A DNA stretch of 64,000 nt from Diploptera punctata (lineage: Eukaryota > Arthropoda > Insecta > Blattodea > Blaberidae). The first letter of the stretch is position 1, and the number at the start of each line of letters is the position of its first letter. The notes below the pieces were generated by a model. It had not been told where the DNA came from, did no database searches, and saw only the letters and a program-made list of their open reading frames with translations. Location: assembly GCA_030220185.1 (NCBI GenBank), contig JASPKZ010009643.1:1-64000 (forward strand). The letters run 5' to 3'. Shown here one piece after another: positions 32,555 to 43,083 of the stretch. A program made the position numbers and the translations under genes.

Positions 32555-32625
32555 TAAGAACTGGAATGAGAACAAGAGTACTGAAGGACACGGAGTGGAT
32601 GGACAGGGGCGAATGGAGAAGGAAA
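32555..32625 (+). mobile_element. LINE-E short fragment
   Basis: RTGMRTRVLKDTEWMDRGEW matches the end of LINE-E at 27.0 kb. Bordered by a TAG/TTA array and a TA array. Confidence 0.7.
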
Positions 32626-32630
32626 AAGAA

Positions 32631-32754
32631 TATATATATATATATATATATAGTTATAACATCTAAATATATGAGCGTTACTGCTATAAAGTAAATATTC
32701 TCTTTTAAAAATTGCTTAACTGTTATGTTAGCCACTAGATGTCAGTCGCAACGA
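32631..32754. other. (TA)n and unrecognised AT-rich spacer
   Basis: TA repeats to 32652, then 100 bp with no match. Confidence 0.4.
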
Positions 32755-32789
32755 TTTTCCGCTACCTCTTGTGTGAATTAAGAATACTA

Positions 32790-32935
32790 CACATATAAAA
32801 AAAATGTATGTTTGTGTTGGAATACTTGGGTAGCTCAGGTCGTTAGAGCGCTAAACGTACAGAGTTTAGAGACTCGGGTTCAAATCCCGACTCAAGTATT
32901 CATTTATCATATCATATATATATATATATATATAT
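32790..32935 (+). mobile_element. tRNA-like element with extended acceptor stem
   Basis: A 78-nt tRNA-like core (32822-32899) has complementary ends ATACTTGGG / CTCAAGTAT extendable to 11 pairs, a D arm GCTC..GAGC, an anticodon stem CTAAAC/GTTTAG around loop GTACAGA, and a T arm TCGGG-TTCAAAT-CCCGA. The flank CATTTATCATATCATATATA resembles the right arm of the other hairpins and TA arrays follow. The odd stem spacing argues against a working tRNA. Confidence 0.65.
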
Positions 32936-32954
32936 GACTCACCTCATATTATAA

Positions 32955-32955
32955 T

Positions 32956-32992
<37 letters not shown>
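32955..32992. repeat. (TA)n(CA)n microsatellite
   Basis: Compound TA and CA array next to the tRNA-like element. Confidence 0.9.
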
Positions 32993-32994
<2 letters not shown>

Positions 32995-33117
32995 TGATTT
33001 TTAAACATTGAAAATGTGAATAAAAATATATAATTATTATTTTATAATTTTTGCACTACGTATATACATGTGTGCAAAAAGACACGGGTATACTGCAGCG
33101 ATCCATCTAATGTTATG

Positions 33118-33661
33118 ATATCACTGGTCAAAATGATTTTTGTCTCATGAGTACCAATAGTTGTAATTAATGCATTTTTTTATCGTGTTTTCAAATATGT
33201 ATTCGGAATTTCTCCATCACTTACGTTTTTTTATTTCAATTTCAATTAATGGATTTAAATAATTATTTTTAATACTTTTTTTCGTCCATTTGTCCATTGT
33301 AAAATAAAACCAAATGAGCTAACTCAGGAGATTTCAGCTATGGAAAAGAGATATAAAGGCAAATGGAATCATAACATGCTGGCCGATTATTGTTGGACCA
33401 TCAAGAGGGATGCTCCACAGGCGAAATATAGCAGAAAATCTTAATTTCTTACTTTCCAGGTGAGTTCGAATGTTCGAATATTGTGTAGTTACGAATGTAT
33501 AAAATATTAAAGTGTTTGAAATTATAAATTCCTGTATCTCCGAAACCTTGCGTGATAGAGAAAAACCGATATCATATTTGAATTCAGAGGACAAAATACT
33601 ATCAGAATCACATATTCTTCTTTCTGAGACAAAAAAAAATGTTTATTTTTTGTTGCTCAGT
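33118..33661 (+). mobile_element. REP-5 copy 2
   Basis: Begins ACTGGTCAAAATGATTTTTG and ends TTTGTTGCTCAGT. The internal segment again encodes KPNELTQEISAMEKRYKGKW-like and a DYCWTIKRDAPQAKYSRKS end, here with a stop near the C-terminus. Opposite orientation to copy 1, about 1.1 kb away. Confidence 0.8.
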
Positions 33662-33664
33662 ATA

Positions 33665-34335
33665 ATCTATTGATTTGATGAGATACCTTATTTAATTTAA
33701 AATAAAATCATTGCCTCTATTTACATAAAATTATAATTATTTCCATTTGCTTCCTTTTTTTCTAAAAAAAAATAATAGAGATTTTAATTTTTGTAAAACA
33801 CGATGTTAGTAAAAAACAAAGGCAGTTGAACATATTGTAATCTGTAAAAAAAGCTGCATTCTTGTTTAAATCGAGCATTTATTTTAAAGTCTTAGAAGTG
33901 CTGGAGCCACTAGAAGGCAGTTTATTTAAAATTCCTGAACTTTGTTCATACTTGTGACCAGTGAGAATTAAATCTTGAAAAATCGTAATAATTTCTTCCC
34001 ACATTCCATCGGGTTCTCAGTAATAATCTTTACATCTTGAAAAACTCTTGGAATGTGAAGGAAGAAAGTGACAGACTATTTAAGTTATTTCTATGGTCGC
34101 CATTACAGTAGATGCATTTTTACTGCTCATTATGTTAATTAGTACAGTAGACTATAATTATATTTCTGTTATATGTTATTATAATTTTAAAGCCTGAAAC
34201 CTGAAATTTAAATGAAATTATTACTTGTAAACCCCTTCGTCGTGTAAACAAATCACAGGTTGTTTACATCGTAGATTTCTTCTGGCTATCACAATTTGAT
34301 TTCGGTTTATGTAAAAATCAGAAAATAACCTTTTT
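33665..34335. other. no recognised feature
   Basis: Unique AT-rich DNA. Confidence 0.4.
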
Positions 34336-34337
34336 TA

Positions 34338-34770
34338 ATATCTTCTTCTTCTTCTTCTTTCTTCCAAGTATTAGGCCAAGGCCTGTTACGATCCTATAGA
34401 ACATTTTCCGATCCTTCCGGGAAATTCTCGTATAAGACTTGAAAGCATAATAATAGTCCCTTCGATTGGTTGCTGGCTAAAGGAAGGCAAAACCAGTGAT
34501 GGGGCTGCCATCTTATAGCCTCTGGTCAGGCTTTTCTGGAGAAGAAAAGAAAATAAAGGAAAGAAGAAATGGAAGAAAGAAAGACTCCCTAGGCCTTGGA
34601 TGCCCTAATAGCGTCGGGGTCGAAAAAAACAAGAGTTAACCAAGAGAGGTTAGATAGTAAAGTTAAAATAGTGCAAATCCCAAGTAGGCCTAAGTGGAAA
34701 AAATGTTTTGCACAGCTTGGGCACCTTGTGGTCGCCATCCACATATCCCATAGATGAGGACCCCTGAGGT
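34338..34770 (-). mobile_element. REP-4 copy 2
   Basis: Reverse complement of the 18.18-18.59 kb element, from CTCAGGGGTCCTCATCTATG to a (GAA)n tail (CTTCTTCTTCTTCTT on the plus strand). A GGCCTA hexamer sits at 34687-34692 in CAAGTA/AGTGG, absent from copy 1. Flanking duplication is not clear. Confidence 0.85.
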
Positions 34771-34940
34771 TCAATTTAATTTTATTTGAATTACTAGCCT
34801 CTATATTTTTAGCATCATGTGCTCATTCGACGTTTAATATTTTATTTCATACCAGGATTTTATTCTAAAGATTTAATTTTGGAAACAGTTTCATTAAGAT
34901 ATTTAAATATTTTTGGTTTTTTCTTTTTTATTTTTCTACA

Positions 34941-35123
34941 GTCCACGGCTGAGGTCTCGTGGTAGCGTCGCTGCCTTATACGCTCCAAGCCCGGGTTCGA
35001 TCTCAATCGGGACAAGTTCCTGGGTGATGATTTTTCGAGTTTTCCTTCACCTCTACCTAAAACAAATGTCAGGAAACTTTAAGGCCGAAACTGTTTCCAA
35101 ACATCATTTGGCCTTCATAATTA
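34941..35123 (+). mobile_element. SINE-B 5' fragment
   Basis: Head GGCTGAGGTCTCGTGGTAGC and box B GGGTTCGATCTCAATCG, then CTGGGTGATGATTTTTCGAG, ATGTCAGGAAACTTTAAGGC and ATCATTTGGCC. The 3' half is missing. Confidence 0.75.
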
Positions 35124-35417
35124 TCATTATATTAGACATGTTTAGCTTCCATGCCCCTTTTTCAGTCCCCATTCGTGCCACATGTCCTGCTCATCGCAGT
35201 CTATGAGACTTAAATGTTCTTATTATGTTTGTAGCTCACTGTTATGTAGTCTTCTCCATTCGCCTGTCTGTTTATCTCTCTTTGGCCCAAAACGTTTCCT
35301 AAGAACTGTATACTCAAATACTCGTAATCTTTTCTCCTCCCTTAAAGTAAGAATCCATGTTTCACATCCATATAATATAACTGGGAGAATAACAGTTTTA
35401 TATATTTTCAGTTTAAT

Positions 35418-35733
35418 CAATACTGGTAAAATTCATATCAAATTCCGTTGAGGTAAAGTCATATGACGAAAGTTAAAAATTAAATTGTACCTGTTGGTAG
35501 GTGCCGTCGTCCTCAAATTTGTTAAATATTGTATATGAAATTAACTGGAGCGCTTTCGGAAGTTATCTTCCATCTTCTGCAGATTGAGTTTCCGTTACTT
35601 GTTGTTGTATACGGTGATGTATACTCCAACTGTATGTAGCAGTTAATTTTATATACCGGTACAATATTAAACAAAGTTGAGGATGATGGCACCTGCCAAT
35701 AGGTACAATTTAATTTTTAACTTTCATCATATT
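35418..35733. mobile_element. Penelope-like foldback insertion
   Basis: Two inverted segments of about 65 bp (GAAAGTTAAAAATTAAATTG, TACCTGTTGGTAGGTGCC and its right-hand partner) enclose about 120 bp. The LINE sequence ATATTTTCAGTTTAAT is repeated, with one base lost, at the far side, a TSD near 15 bp. An inverted terminal layout, a long TSD and a hammerhead-like motif are jointly what I would expect of a short Penelope-like copy. Confidence 0.55.
35543..35597 (-). ncRNA. hammerhead-like motif 2 (degenerate core)
   Basis: Minus strand: CTGCAGAAGAT, a perfect helix II GGAAG-ATAA-CTTCC, GAAA, palindromic GCGC, then TCCAG. The CUGANGA box carries extra bases (CTGCAGAAGA), so the core is probably inactive, but the order and the palindromic helix III match the motifs at 11.5 and 51.8 kb. 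Confidence 0.35.
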
Positions 35734-35884
35734 TCAGTTTAATGTTTTTTTGAGAGCGGTTGGGACTACAAGAGTCCCCATAATACATAACAGCAACAAT
35801 TTACAGAATTGAGCCTATCTTGAATTTCTTTATACATCTCATTCCTGTATGTAATTATTGTTCTTAGGTATTTGATTACAGTCA

Positions 35885-36935
35885 ATTGTTGTGTTAGGCC
35901 TACATTTTTTAATTGTCAAGGGTTTCTCTCAGAAGGGTCAATGATTCTAGCGGTAGTCTTGTGAAGTTAGGAGCATATGGAGTTATTCGTATATAAACCC
36001 CTATAGTTTATTAATAGCAATCGGGTGTAGGATAAATTTTATTTGAATTTCTATTATAGTTGTTGGTTATATACAGTTAATTTAATGTGAAGTTTGTATA
36101 CCCCTGGGAGGAGAATATGCGGGCACAAGGTCAAGTTTTCTGCAGAACTGACTACACCTTGGAACACACCTTAATAATATTCGTTGGGATTCAAGCGGTT
36201 GGCTGCAGATGCTTCAAATTAAGGGTCTGGCCGTCGAATGGGAAACTTCTATCAAAAAATCACTCCTATCAATAAGAAAGCTTTACTTAGCTAACCAAAG
36301 GCAAAGAAACCTCTCGGTGGTTGTAAGTGCTTATTTCAGGGTGGGGCTTCAAAACGTGCAGCAAACGATAGGCTAGCATATGCCTTGCTAAGGAAATTAG
36401 AATAAAGAACAAAGGGTACTGCGGAGTGTAGAGGGAGGGGAACCTAAAAGCATTAAAATGGACTCTGACGAAAGATTGAAAATTGCTTCGGAGAAGAAAT
36501 GAATAAATTTATGAGATTTAATATTTCGTAATTGTGTATTGCAAAGAGATAAGCATTTCAACTACTCGTCTCGATTATTTAGAGATTTTTATACACTGCA
36601 GAATTTATAAATATTTATTATTTAGACAGCGTGCTGCCGTACAACAATTTACAGGGATACAGGGTGTGTATAAATCGCCATCAGAAACAAAGAACGTATT
36701 TATGTCCATTCATTACAATAAAATCAGACTTTACAAGTTTATGGGTCCTTTATTTATTTATGATTTATTTTATTTACTTTACCTCATGGAGTTAAGACCG
36801 TAAAGTCGTTTCTTCCTCTTCACCAGTTTAATTTAAACAGATGAATTATTTACAACTTGATTAATAATATATATTAGGTATAGGCTACACAATATAGCCT
36901 ACAGATGACAAACAAAGAACAGTAAATATTATAAC
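35885..36935. other. no recognised gene
   Basis: Over 1 kb of unique AT-rich DNA. Two short frames (36087-36275, 36534-36803) show no family features. A TAGGCCTA palindrome is at 35895. Confidence 0.4.
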
Positions 36936-36937
36936 GA

Positions 36938-36939
36938 TG

Positions 36940-37024
<85 letters not shown>
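36938..37024. repeat. (AAT)n microsatellite
   Basis: AAT array with one slip, ending at the first codons of the LINE-F piece. Confidence 0.9.
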
Positions 37025-37028
<4 letters not shown>

Positions 37029-37256
37029 GCTTACAGTTGTATGGCCATGTCAAAATAATGCCAGAACAAAGATTGCCTAAACTTATTATGGAATGGATCC
37101 CAGTGGAAAGGAAGAAGCATGGTAGACCAAAGAAAACCTGGATAGAGGGTGTACAAGCGCCTATGATTATCAGAGGATTGGAGTAAAATCAATGGATGGA
37201 TAGAGAGGAATGGCGTTTGGTTTCCGGAAGACGGCGGCGGCAGTCATGATACCGGA

Positions 37257-37258
<2 letters not shown>
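37025..37258 (+). mobile_element. LINE-F C-terminal cassette between AAT arrays
   Basis: LQLYGHVKIMPEQRLPKLIM, EWIPVERKKHGRPKKTWIEG and WMDREEWRLVSG match the intact frame at 46.5-46.9 kb (RLPKIIMDWEPQGRKKKGRP). AAT arrays directly abut both ends. Confidence 0.8.

Positions 37259-37341
<83 letters not shown>
37259..37341. repeat. (AAT)n microsatellite
   Basis: Pure AAT array acting as the right border, probably the LINE-F tail. Confidence 0.9.
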
Positions 37342-37342
<1 letters not shown>

Positions 37343-37351
37343 CAATCCATC

Positions 37352-37675
37352 CATCCATTATAATTCTACCGAGGGCAGGTCTTTCACTGCAATCATAGCA
37401 TTTTCATGCTATGCTTTGCAGCTTTGCTAGGGAATTATTATAGGTGTGGTAGCTTCCCGTTGTTTTCCTCACCGGTGAAGGATGATGATGATGATGATGA
37501 TAAAGATGATGATGACTGGATGATTTTCGGGGATCGTTGGGCTGTAAGCTTCCTGACATTTGTCTTACAGATGACGAAAAAAAAATACCTCATCCAGGAG
37601 CCTGACCCGAACGGGAATAGAACCCGGGCCCGCTGCGTGACAAGGCAGCACGCTACCTCGAGACCACAGCGGTGA
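37352..37675 (-). mobile_element. SINE-B copy
   Basis: Reverse complement: ACCGCTGTGGTCTCGAGGTA, box B region GGGTTCTATTCCCG, GTCATCTGTAAGACAAATGT, GAT/ATC-rich spacer, GGGAAGCTACCACACC and ATAGCATGAAAATGCTATGA. Near full length; a GATG array is expanded inside (37483-37515). Confidence 0.85.
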
Positions 37676-37679
37676 ACTA

Positions 37680-37680
<1 letters not shown>

Positions 37681-37748
<68 letters not shown>
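37681..37748. repeat. (AAT)n microsatellite
   Basis: AAT array between SINE-B and a LINE piece. Confidence 0.9.
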
Positions 37749-37750
<2 letters not shown>

Positions 37751-37912
37751 AAAAATGGAAGCAACACATAGACAGAATGAATGAAGATAGATATACAAAA
37801 CAAATAAGAAAATACAAACCTAAAGGCACCCGAGATGTGGACAGACCTAGAAAGAGATGGGCTGAAGTCGGAACGGGTCAACAGACCTAATCCATGAATG
37901 CAGATGATGATG
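37749..37912 (+). mobile_element. LINE C-terminal cassette
   Basis: QKWKQHIDRMNEDRYTKQIR and GTRDVDRPRKRWAEVG fit the WxxHIxRM and GRPxxRW pair; AAT units precede it and GATGATGAATAATAAT follows. Confidence 0.7.
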
Positions 37913-38024
37913 AATAATAATAATAATAGTAATTATAATAATAATAATATTAATAATAATAATAATAATTTTTTATTGATGATAATTCTCCACAATACAG
38001 AGGTTTTGTCTCCAGTCGAACAGT
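37913..38024. repeat. eroded (AAT)n region
   Basis: AAT units with interruptions, then AT-rich DNA. Confidence 0.7.
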
Positions 38025-38270
38025 ATCAAAATATAAAATAGGTTACAATATTGACATCTAAAATACAAAACTCTACACTGTTTATGACGTTACGCCATTT
38101 GTCCCTATCTTGTACCTCATCCTCCATTACATCAAATCTTTCCATTGGCATAAACACATTCTGGATCCAGGTAGTAGCAGGTCGTCCTCTTCCTACTCTC
38201 TTCTTAATTTCCCATCGTTGTACAACCCTGCATATTCTTGATTCTTCCATTTTTACGTACATGTACAATT
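38025..38270 (-). mobile_element. LINE C-terminal fragment
   Basis: Minus strand YVKMEESRICRVVQRWEIKK, RVGRGRPATTWIQNVFMPME and EVQDRDKWRNVINS show the GRGRP-TW and DRDxW pattern of LINE ends without stops over 70 codons. Confidence 0.75.
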
Positions 38271-38284
38271 ACACTATCAAAGCA

Positions 38285-38690
38285 ATTGACACTAGAGTCT
38301 ATACAGGTGAATATTGCGGATCAGACCACTATCTGTAAAAATGAAAACCTGCCCATGGGAAAGTGGAAAGAACAGAAACACTACCCAACAACAAGAAATA
38401 GAAAACAATGTTGAAGAAAAGGTCAATATTGATAGTTTACATGATGACAGTATAAGAAAACTATATGCAACTAGAATTGGAAATTTATTAGATGATTAAT
38501 TTGGAGGAAATGCTGAAGACATTTATGGATATGTAAAATCGAATGTAAAAAGGATAGACAATGAAGTGTTAGAAATCAAAGAAAATAGAAACCACAAACA
38601 AAGAAGAGAGGTGAACGCAGGACCTACAAGAAGCTATACAAGAAAAATAAATGCATTCAAACCATGAAATAATGCTAAAATAAGGCAGAT
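38285..38690 (+). mobile_element. LINE endonuclease-to-RT linker fragment
   Basis: VYTGEYCGSDHYL contains the SDH motif at the C-terminal end of AP-type LINE endonucleases. It is followed, after a one-base shift, by KMKTCPWESGKNRN and a charged linker (KLYATRIGNLLDD, NHKQRREVNAGPTRSYTRK). This is the only endonuclease remnant I found in the window. The adjoining minus-strand fragment is from another copy. Confidence 0.7.
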
Positions 38691-38849
38691 ATAAGCTATA
38701 ATAAAAATAATATAGCTATGAAGTTGATGACAAAGACATGGGAGAAAACTTGTATCAACATATATATATAGCCAACTTGGGTTTAGAAGATTTAATGAAG
38801 CATGGTTAATATTAAAATGATTCAGGTAAGAAACTAAGTTTATTATTAA

Positions 38850-38913
<64 letters not shown>

Positions 38914-39425
38914 TCATTAAGTAATTGGCTTGGAAAAGAAAATGCATAATATAAATGAATAATAAAAAATATACCTAGAACGTTATTATAGGCCTATAGG
39001 CCTACTATATTGTTTAAGGAATAGTTTAGTGAGCATTTTGGGCAGTCCTTGATATAAGAGGAGACGGAACTCCAGATTCAGGCAGTTGAAACAAGGAAGA
39101 ATGAGGAATATTGAGATGTTCGATGAAGAGGTACAGCTAGAGATACATTTTCTTTTCAACGTGTTTAAGTTATGATGGGGAGATAGTGAATGGAAGCGAG
39201 TTGAAATATGAATGGGTGATGAGGTGGACAAAGGGTTGTATAAGATGAATCTCTCGCTGAATTCCAATCGGATTAAATTTGGCACCTAAGCAGCGACCTT
39301 GATCTGACTAATTGAAAAACGTACTCTAAGTTTGCATTTTATTTAAAGACACACTACTTCTATGGTCATTAACATCGTAATTCAAATCTAGACGTGAAAG
39401 GACTATTTTTTGCTCAATTTCATAT
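38691..39425. other. (TTA)n array and unrecognised DNA
   Basis: A TTA array occupies 38852-38912. Two TAGGCCTA palindromes are joined at 38989-39004. The remainder is unique. Confidence 0.5.
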
Positions 39426-39430
39426 ATTTT

Positions 39431-39975
39431 AATTTAATTCACTGGTCAACATGATTTTTGTCTCATGAGTACTTAATGCAGTTTTTTTTATCGTGCTTTC
39501 AAATATGTATTCGGAATTTCTCCATCACCCACAGTTTTTTTATTTCAATTTCAATTAATGGATTTAAATAATAATTTTTAATAGATGTTTTTTCGTCCAT
39601 TTGTCCATTGTAAAATAAAACCAAATGAGCTAATTCAGGAGATTTCAGCTATGGAAAAGAGGTATCAAGGCAAATGGAATCCTAATATGTTGGTCGATTA
39701 TTGTTGGACCATCAAGAGGGATGCTCCACAGGCGAAATATAGCAGAAAATCGTCATTTCTTACTTTTTAGGTGAGTCTGAATGTTCGAATATTGTGTAGT
39801 TACGAATGTAGAAAATATTAAAGTGTTTGAAATTATAAATTCCTGTCTCTCGGAAACCTTACGTGATGGAGAAAAACCGATATCATATTTTGAATTCAGG
39901 AGAAAAAGTACTATCAGAATCACATATTTTTCTTTCTGAGACAAGAAAAAGATACTTTTTTGTTGCTCAGTGTTA
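39431..39975 (+). mobile_element. REP-5 copy 3, best frame
   Basis: Termini ACTGGTCAACATGATTTTTG and TTTTTTGTTGCTCAGT. The frame 39585-39770 reads MFFRPFVHCKIKPNELIQEI, SAMEKRYQGKWNPNMLVDYC and WTIKRDAPQAKYSRKSSFLT, with stop. The 'MEKRYQGKW..DYCW' ending recalls a C-terminus I have seen in many arthropod predicted proteins of probable transposon origin. Only this C-terminal exon-like piece is carried, identically placed in all three copies. Confidence 0.8.
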
Positions 39976-40174
39976 TTTTTAGCAGTTGTGTACAGATGTT
40001 CCTGTAATACATAATAGCACGCATTTCCAGAATTGAGCCTATGTTTAATTTCTTTGTGCATCTCATTCTTAATTAGGCCTGTTGTTCCTAGGCATTTGAA
40101 TTCGGCCACTTCTTCAAAATTTCTCTCACTTGTCATTAGCTGTCCATTTCCATTACATAATGTATTTCTATTAC

Positions 40175-40211
<37 letters not shown>

Positions 40212-40308
40212 TTTATTGATATTTAATAAATATGATCTTCTTGGCGATAAAATTGTATTACACAAAGTCAATAAAAATCCAAATCACCAATTTAAAAAAA
40301 TTAAAAGA

Positions 40309-40345
40309 TTCAACGCATTTCAGTAGCGACGCTACCATTACCAAG
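40309..40345 (-). ncRNA. hammerhead-like motif 3 (degenerate)
   Basis: Minus strand: CTTGGTAAT, helix II GGTAGC-GTC-GCTACT (six pairs, one G-T), GAAA, TGCG, TTGA. The partner arm at 41368-41404 on the plus strand has CTTGATAAT and CAAA. The CUGANGA box is decayed in both copies. Confidence 0.3.
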
Positions 40346-40370
40346 ACTTATTGACTAAAGATAAACAAAC

Positions 40371-40990
40371 TTCTTCTTCTTCTTCTTGTACTACTACTTC
40401 ATAAAATTAGGCCTTTTGACCTGTTTTCACATCAAGTGGAATTTAATGAATCTTCCCATCTCGTAAATGGGCGTCCAACACTTCTAGTCCTATTGGTTTG
40501 CACTTTAATGACAGCTGAGGGATTCTAACTGTAGGCATTCTTTTAAGGTGTTCATACCAGTTGTTTCTCATGTTGTCAATTCTATTTGTTAAATTACAAA
40601 TATTCAAGTCTTTCCTAATATCCTCATTTATTTTTCTGTTCAAAATTGTCACACCTGCTACTGAACATAAGGACTTCATTTCTGCAGTTTCTATTTTTCT
40701 TCTGTCTGAACGGTTAAGAGTCCAATTTTCGCTTGCATATGTTAAGACAGGCACTGCCATAATTTTATAAAATTTTAATTGTGTGCTTCTCAAAGTTTTA
40801 TATTTCAGTGTCCGTTTTGTAGTGCCACATATTCTATAAAATTAATTTAATTTAATATTAATATCTTCCTTCTGGCAGTATGTTACATTTCATCCTAAAT
40901 AATTTAAATTGTTCACCTATTGTATTGTACTGTTATTAATGCTGATTTTACACCTCACATGGTCTTTCCCGTTGAATGCCATTACTTTCG
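40371..40990 (-). mobile_element. LINE-B-like fragment inside the foldback
   Basis: Minus strand LKFYKIMAVPVLTYASENWT, RKIETAEMKSLCSVAGVTIL, NICNLTNRIDNMRNNWYEHL and KRMPTVRIPQLSLKCKPIGL, a good C-terminal frame of 116 codons. The 3' end is a (GAA)n tail (TTCTTCTTCTTCTT on the plus strand). ACAAA-type strings at both borders suggest a short TSD. Confidence 0.8.
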
Positions 40991-41855
40991 AACAAATAAA
41001 CTGAATTGTGTAAATTAAAAAATCAGATAAACACAAACTCCGTCACGTGACATAATTTATTTTAAATAGCGTTGACATTATAGAAATAATCCTCTCTTTT
41101 AATTAACGAAAAGAGGGCGCTGACTGGAGTAGGGCCCCTGTCATTATTCATAATTTTATCTTTTTTTTTATAAATTTCTAAACTTTTAAGGGCGTAAAAG
41201 AATTTGAAATGAATGAACGATCTAACCAGCCAAAGATTACTTTTAAAAAAGAAGGATTAGTTTTATGTCAAATGTTATTTTAAATTATTTACGTAATGTG
41301 ACGTAGTTTGTGTTTATCTAATTTTTAGTTTACACAATTCATTTGTTTGCCTTTGGACAGTATTAAGTCTTGATAATGGTAGCGTCGCTATTCAAAACGT
41401 TGACTCTTCTTACTTTTTAAATTGATGATTTGGGTTTTTATTGTATTTGTGTAATACAGTTTTATTGATATTTACTTCTAGTCCCAATTTCTTAGTATTA
41501 CTCAGTAAAGTTTGCGCGTTGGCTCTTAGTGTCTCATCGCTATCGCATAATAATACTACATCATCAGCATAAACTAACAGCTTGTTAATATCATTGAGTT
41601 GCAGGACTTCTTCATCCTCTAAAGATTTGATGGCATGCTCTAGTACAAAAATTCAATAGTAGAGGGAATAGTGCATCTCCTTGTTTTAATCTTTGTGAAT
41701 ATCAAAAGTGTCCGAAAAATGTTTGGCTACACGCACTCTACTCTTTGTGCATTTAGGCATATTCGAAGAAGTCTTAACTTTTTTATGAATTCTGAACTCC
41801 AGTAGGCTGCTCTACATCTTTTCCCTCTTAAAATTGAATCGTATGCATTTTTAAA

Positions 41856-41856
<1 letters not shown>

Positions 41857-41899
<43 letters not shown>
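41857..41899. repeat. (TA)n microsatellite
   Basis: TA array at the junction of LINE-A and the TIR element. Confidence 0.9.
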
Positions 41900-41901
<2 letters not shown>

Positions 41902-43083
41902 TCTTACTAATAAAAATCTCTTATACAGGCTTTCATCAGTTGTTTAGTTATACAGTGTATAAGCCTTATGTAGATCATGTATAATTTTCTTACTAATAAT
42001 CGTTGTGCCGGAGCTATATAACAATACAAGAACCATACACAATACGTCACATATTCGTCATCACTATGACATCAGAACAATATTACGTGCAGTTTGTAAC
42101 AGAAATAAAACATCAACTAGTGATTAATTGTGTAAGAAATTAGTATGGTTAAGAATTAATAGAGATTCCCTAATTGGGGAGGTACGGAAAAAAATAAATG
42201 TGTGTTAATTTATTTACATTTTCCTTTATGCAATGTCAAATATATCGAAGAATTAGTTTCACAGATAATGTGCTGCCATCTAATGTCAATAATTTCAAAC
42301 AATTCTTGGAAACTAAAAGTTTTTTCCATTACTTATGAATTATATGCAGTGTTTTAAGATGCGTTTAGAAAACGTTCAAAATAGTATAAAATGTTACCGA
42401 CAACAGAATAACGCTTTAGGCGAAAAAAAAAATCATTGCCGTTTGATCGGGAATTGAACCTAGGACCCCACGCACTGTAGTCAGAAGCTCTAACCACAAG
42501 ACTATCAAGCCAACATGTGAATTGCCGCAAATATAGTACCTCTATAATTAAATACATTTTTATATCAGTAGGTGTATTATGTTTTAATGATGCAAGAGAG
42601 TTTTGTTAAAATAATATTATGAAGCATTTAAACTTCTTTCAGGTTAAACCTTGTCTACAGAAATTATTGTAGAACATATTCTTTTGTGAATCAATGTTCA
42701 ATTTAAAAATATTATTAGGCCTAATCGAGAATGAGTGTAAGAAAAGGCAATTTATGATGCTTTATTTTCCTACCCAGAGCTTTATTAATATTATTTATGT
42801 CCTGTGCATCCATCAAACAGTCGTTACAGTGTTGCATTTTGCGTTAAATTTAAGGAAACTTTCATCAAGTACATAAGAAAACAATCAGTTGATCTTGAAG
42901 TCCGACATTTTGTCTAGTTATACAATCCTTAAACAAGGCTGGAGGCATGTATAACGATTCCCATGTAAAGTTGTACACCTCTTATGCACTCAACAGCTAA
43001 TACAGTGTTTATTAGTAAGAATTTTCAACTGAGATATGTATAAACCTTGTATAAAAGTTATATATGGATTATTAGTAAGAGGG
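41899..43083. mobile_element. 1.2-kb TIR element with CTTACTAATAA ends
   Basis: CTTACTAATAA begins close to the left end (41904) and its reverse complement TTATTAGTAAG closes the right end (43069). Second copies sit inside each end (about 41989 and 43010), and a TATACA..GGCTT motif is repeated in both subterminal parts. It inserted at a TA-rich site in LINE-A. No transposase frame. A tRNA-like segment lies inside. Superfamily unknown. Confidence 0.6.
42436..42515 (-). mobile_element. SINE-F head (tRNA-like)
   Basis: Minus strand TTGATAGTCTTGTGGTTAGA, CTTCTGACTACAGTGCG and GGTTCAATTCCCGATCAAAC parallels the SINE-F head at 62.83-62.90 kb. The adjoining CGGCAATGATTTTTTTTTT may be its short body. 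Working tRNA unlikely. Confidence 0.5.

Larger units (their letters stand above)
35137..35880 (-). mobile_element. LINE-A copy split by a foldback insertion
   Basis: The first part (35137-35417) encodes LKIYKTVILPVILYGCETWI, LREEKRLRVFEYTVLRK and the HVARMGTEKGAWK region. The second (35734-35880) encodes the upstream FKYLRTIITYRNEMYKEI and LSQPLSKK segments. The GRP domain and 3' end are missing. A 316-bp foldback separates the two parts. Confidence 0.8.
40226..41459. mobile_element. Penelope-like foldback with nested LINE-B piece
   Basis: TTTTATTGATATTTA flanks it exactly (40211-40225, 41460-41474), a 15-bp TSD. Inverted segments pair 40253-40370 plus 40990-41130 with about 41230-41457 (TGTATTACACAAA, TAGCGACGCTACCATTA, AATTGTGTAAA, CACAAACTCCGTCAC). 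A 620-bp LINE-B fragment interrupts the left arm. Both arms carry a hammerhead-like TGGTAGCGTCGCTACTGAAA. The Penelope-like assignment is inferred. Confidence 0.6.

Noticed and set aside
32822..32899. Functional tRNA gene
   Set aside because: The acceptor stem is too long (9-11 pairs) and the stem spacing is irregular, with TA arrays and the same flanking motif as the hairpin family.
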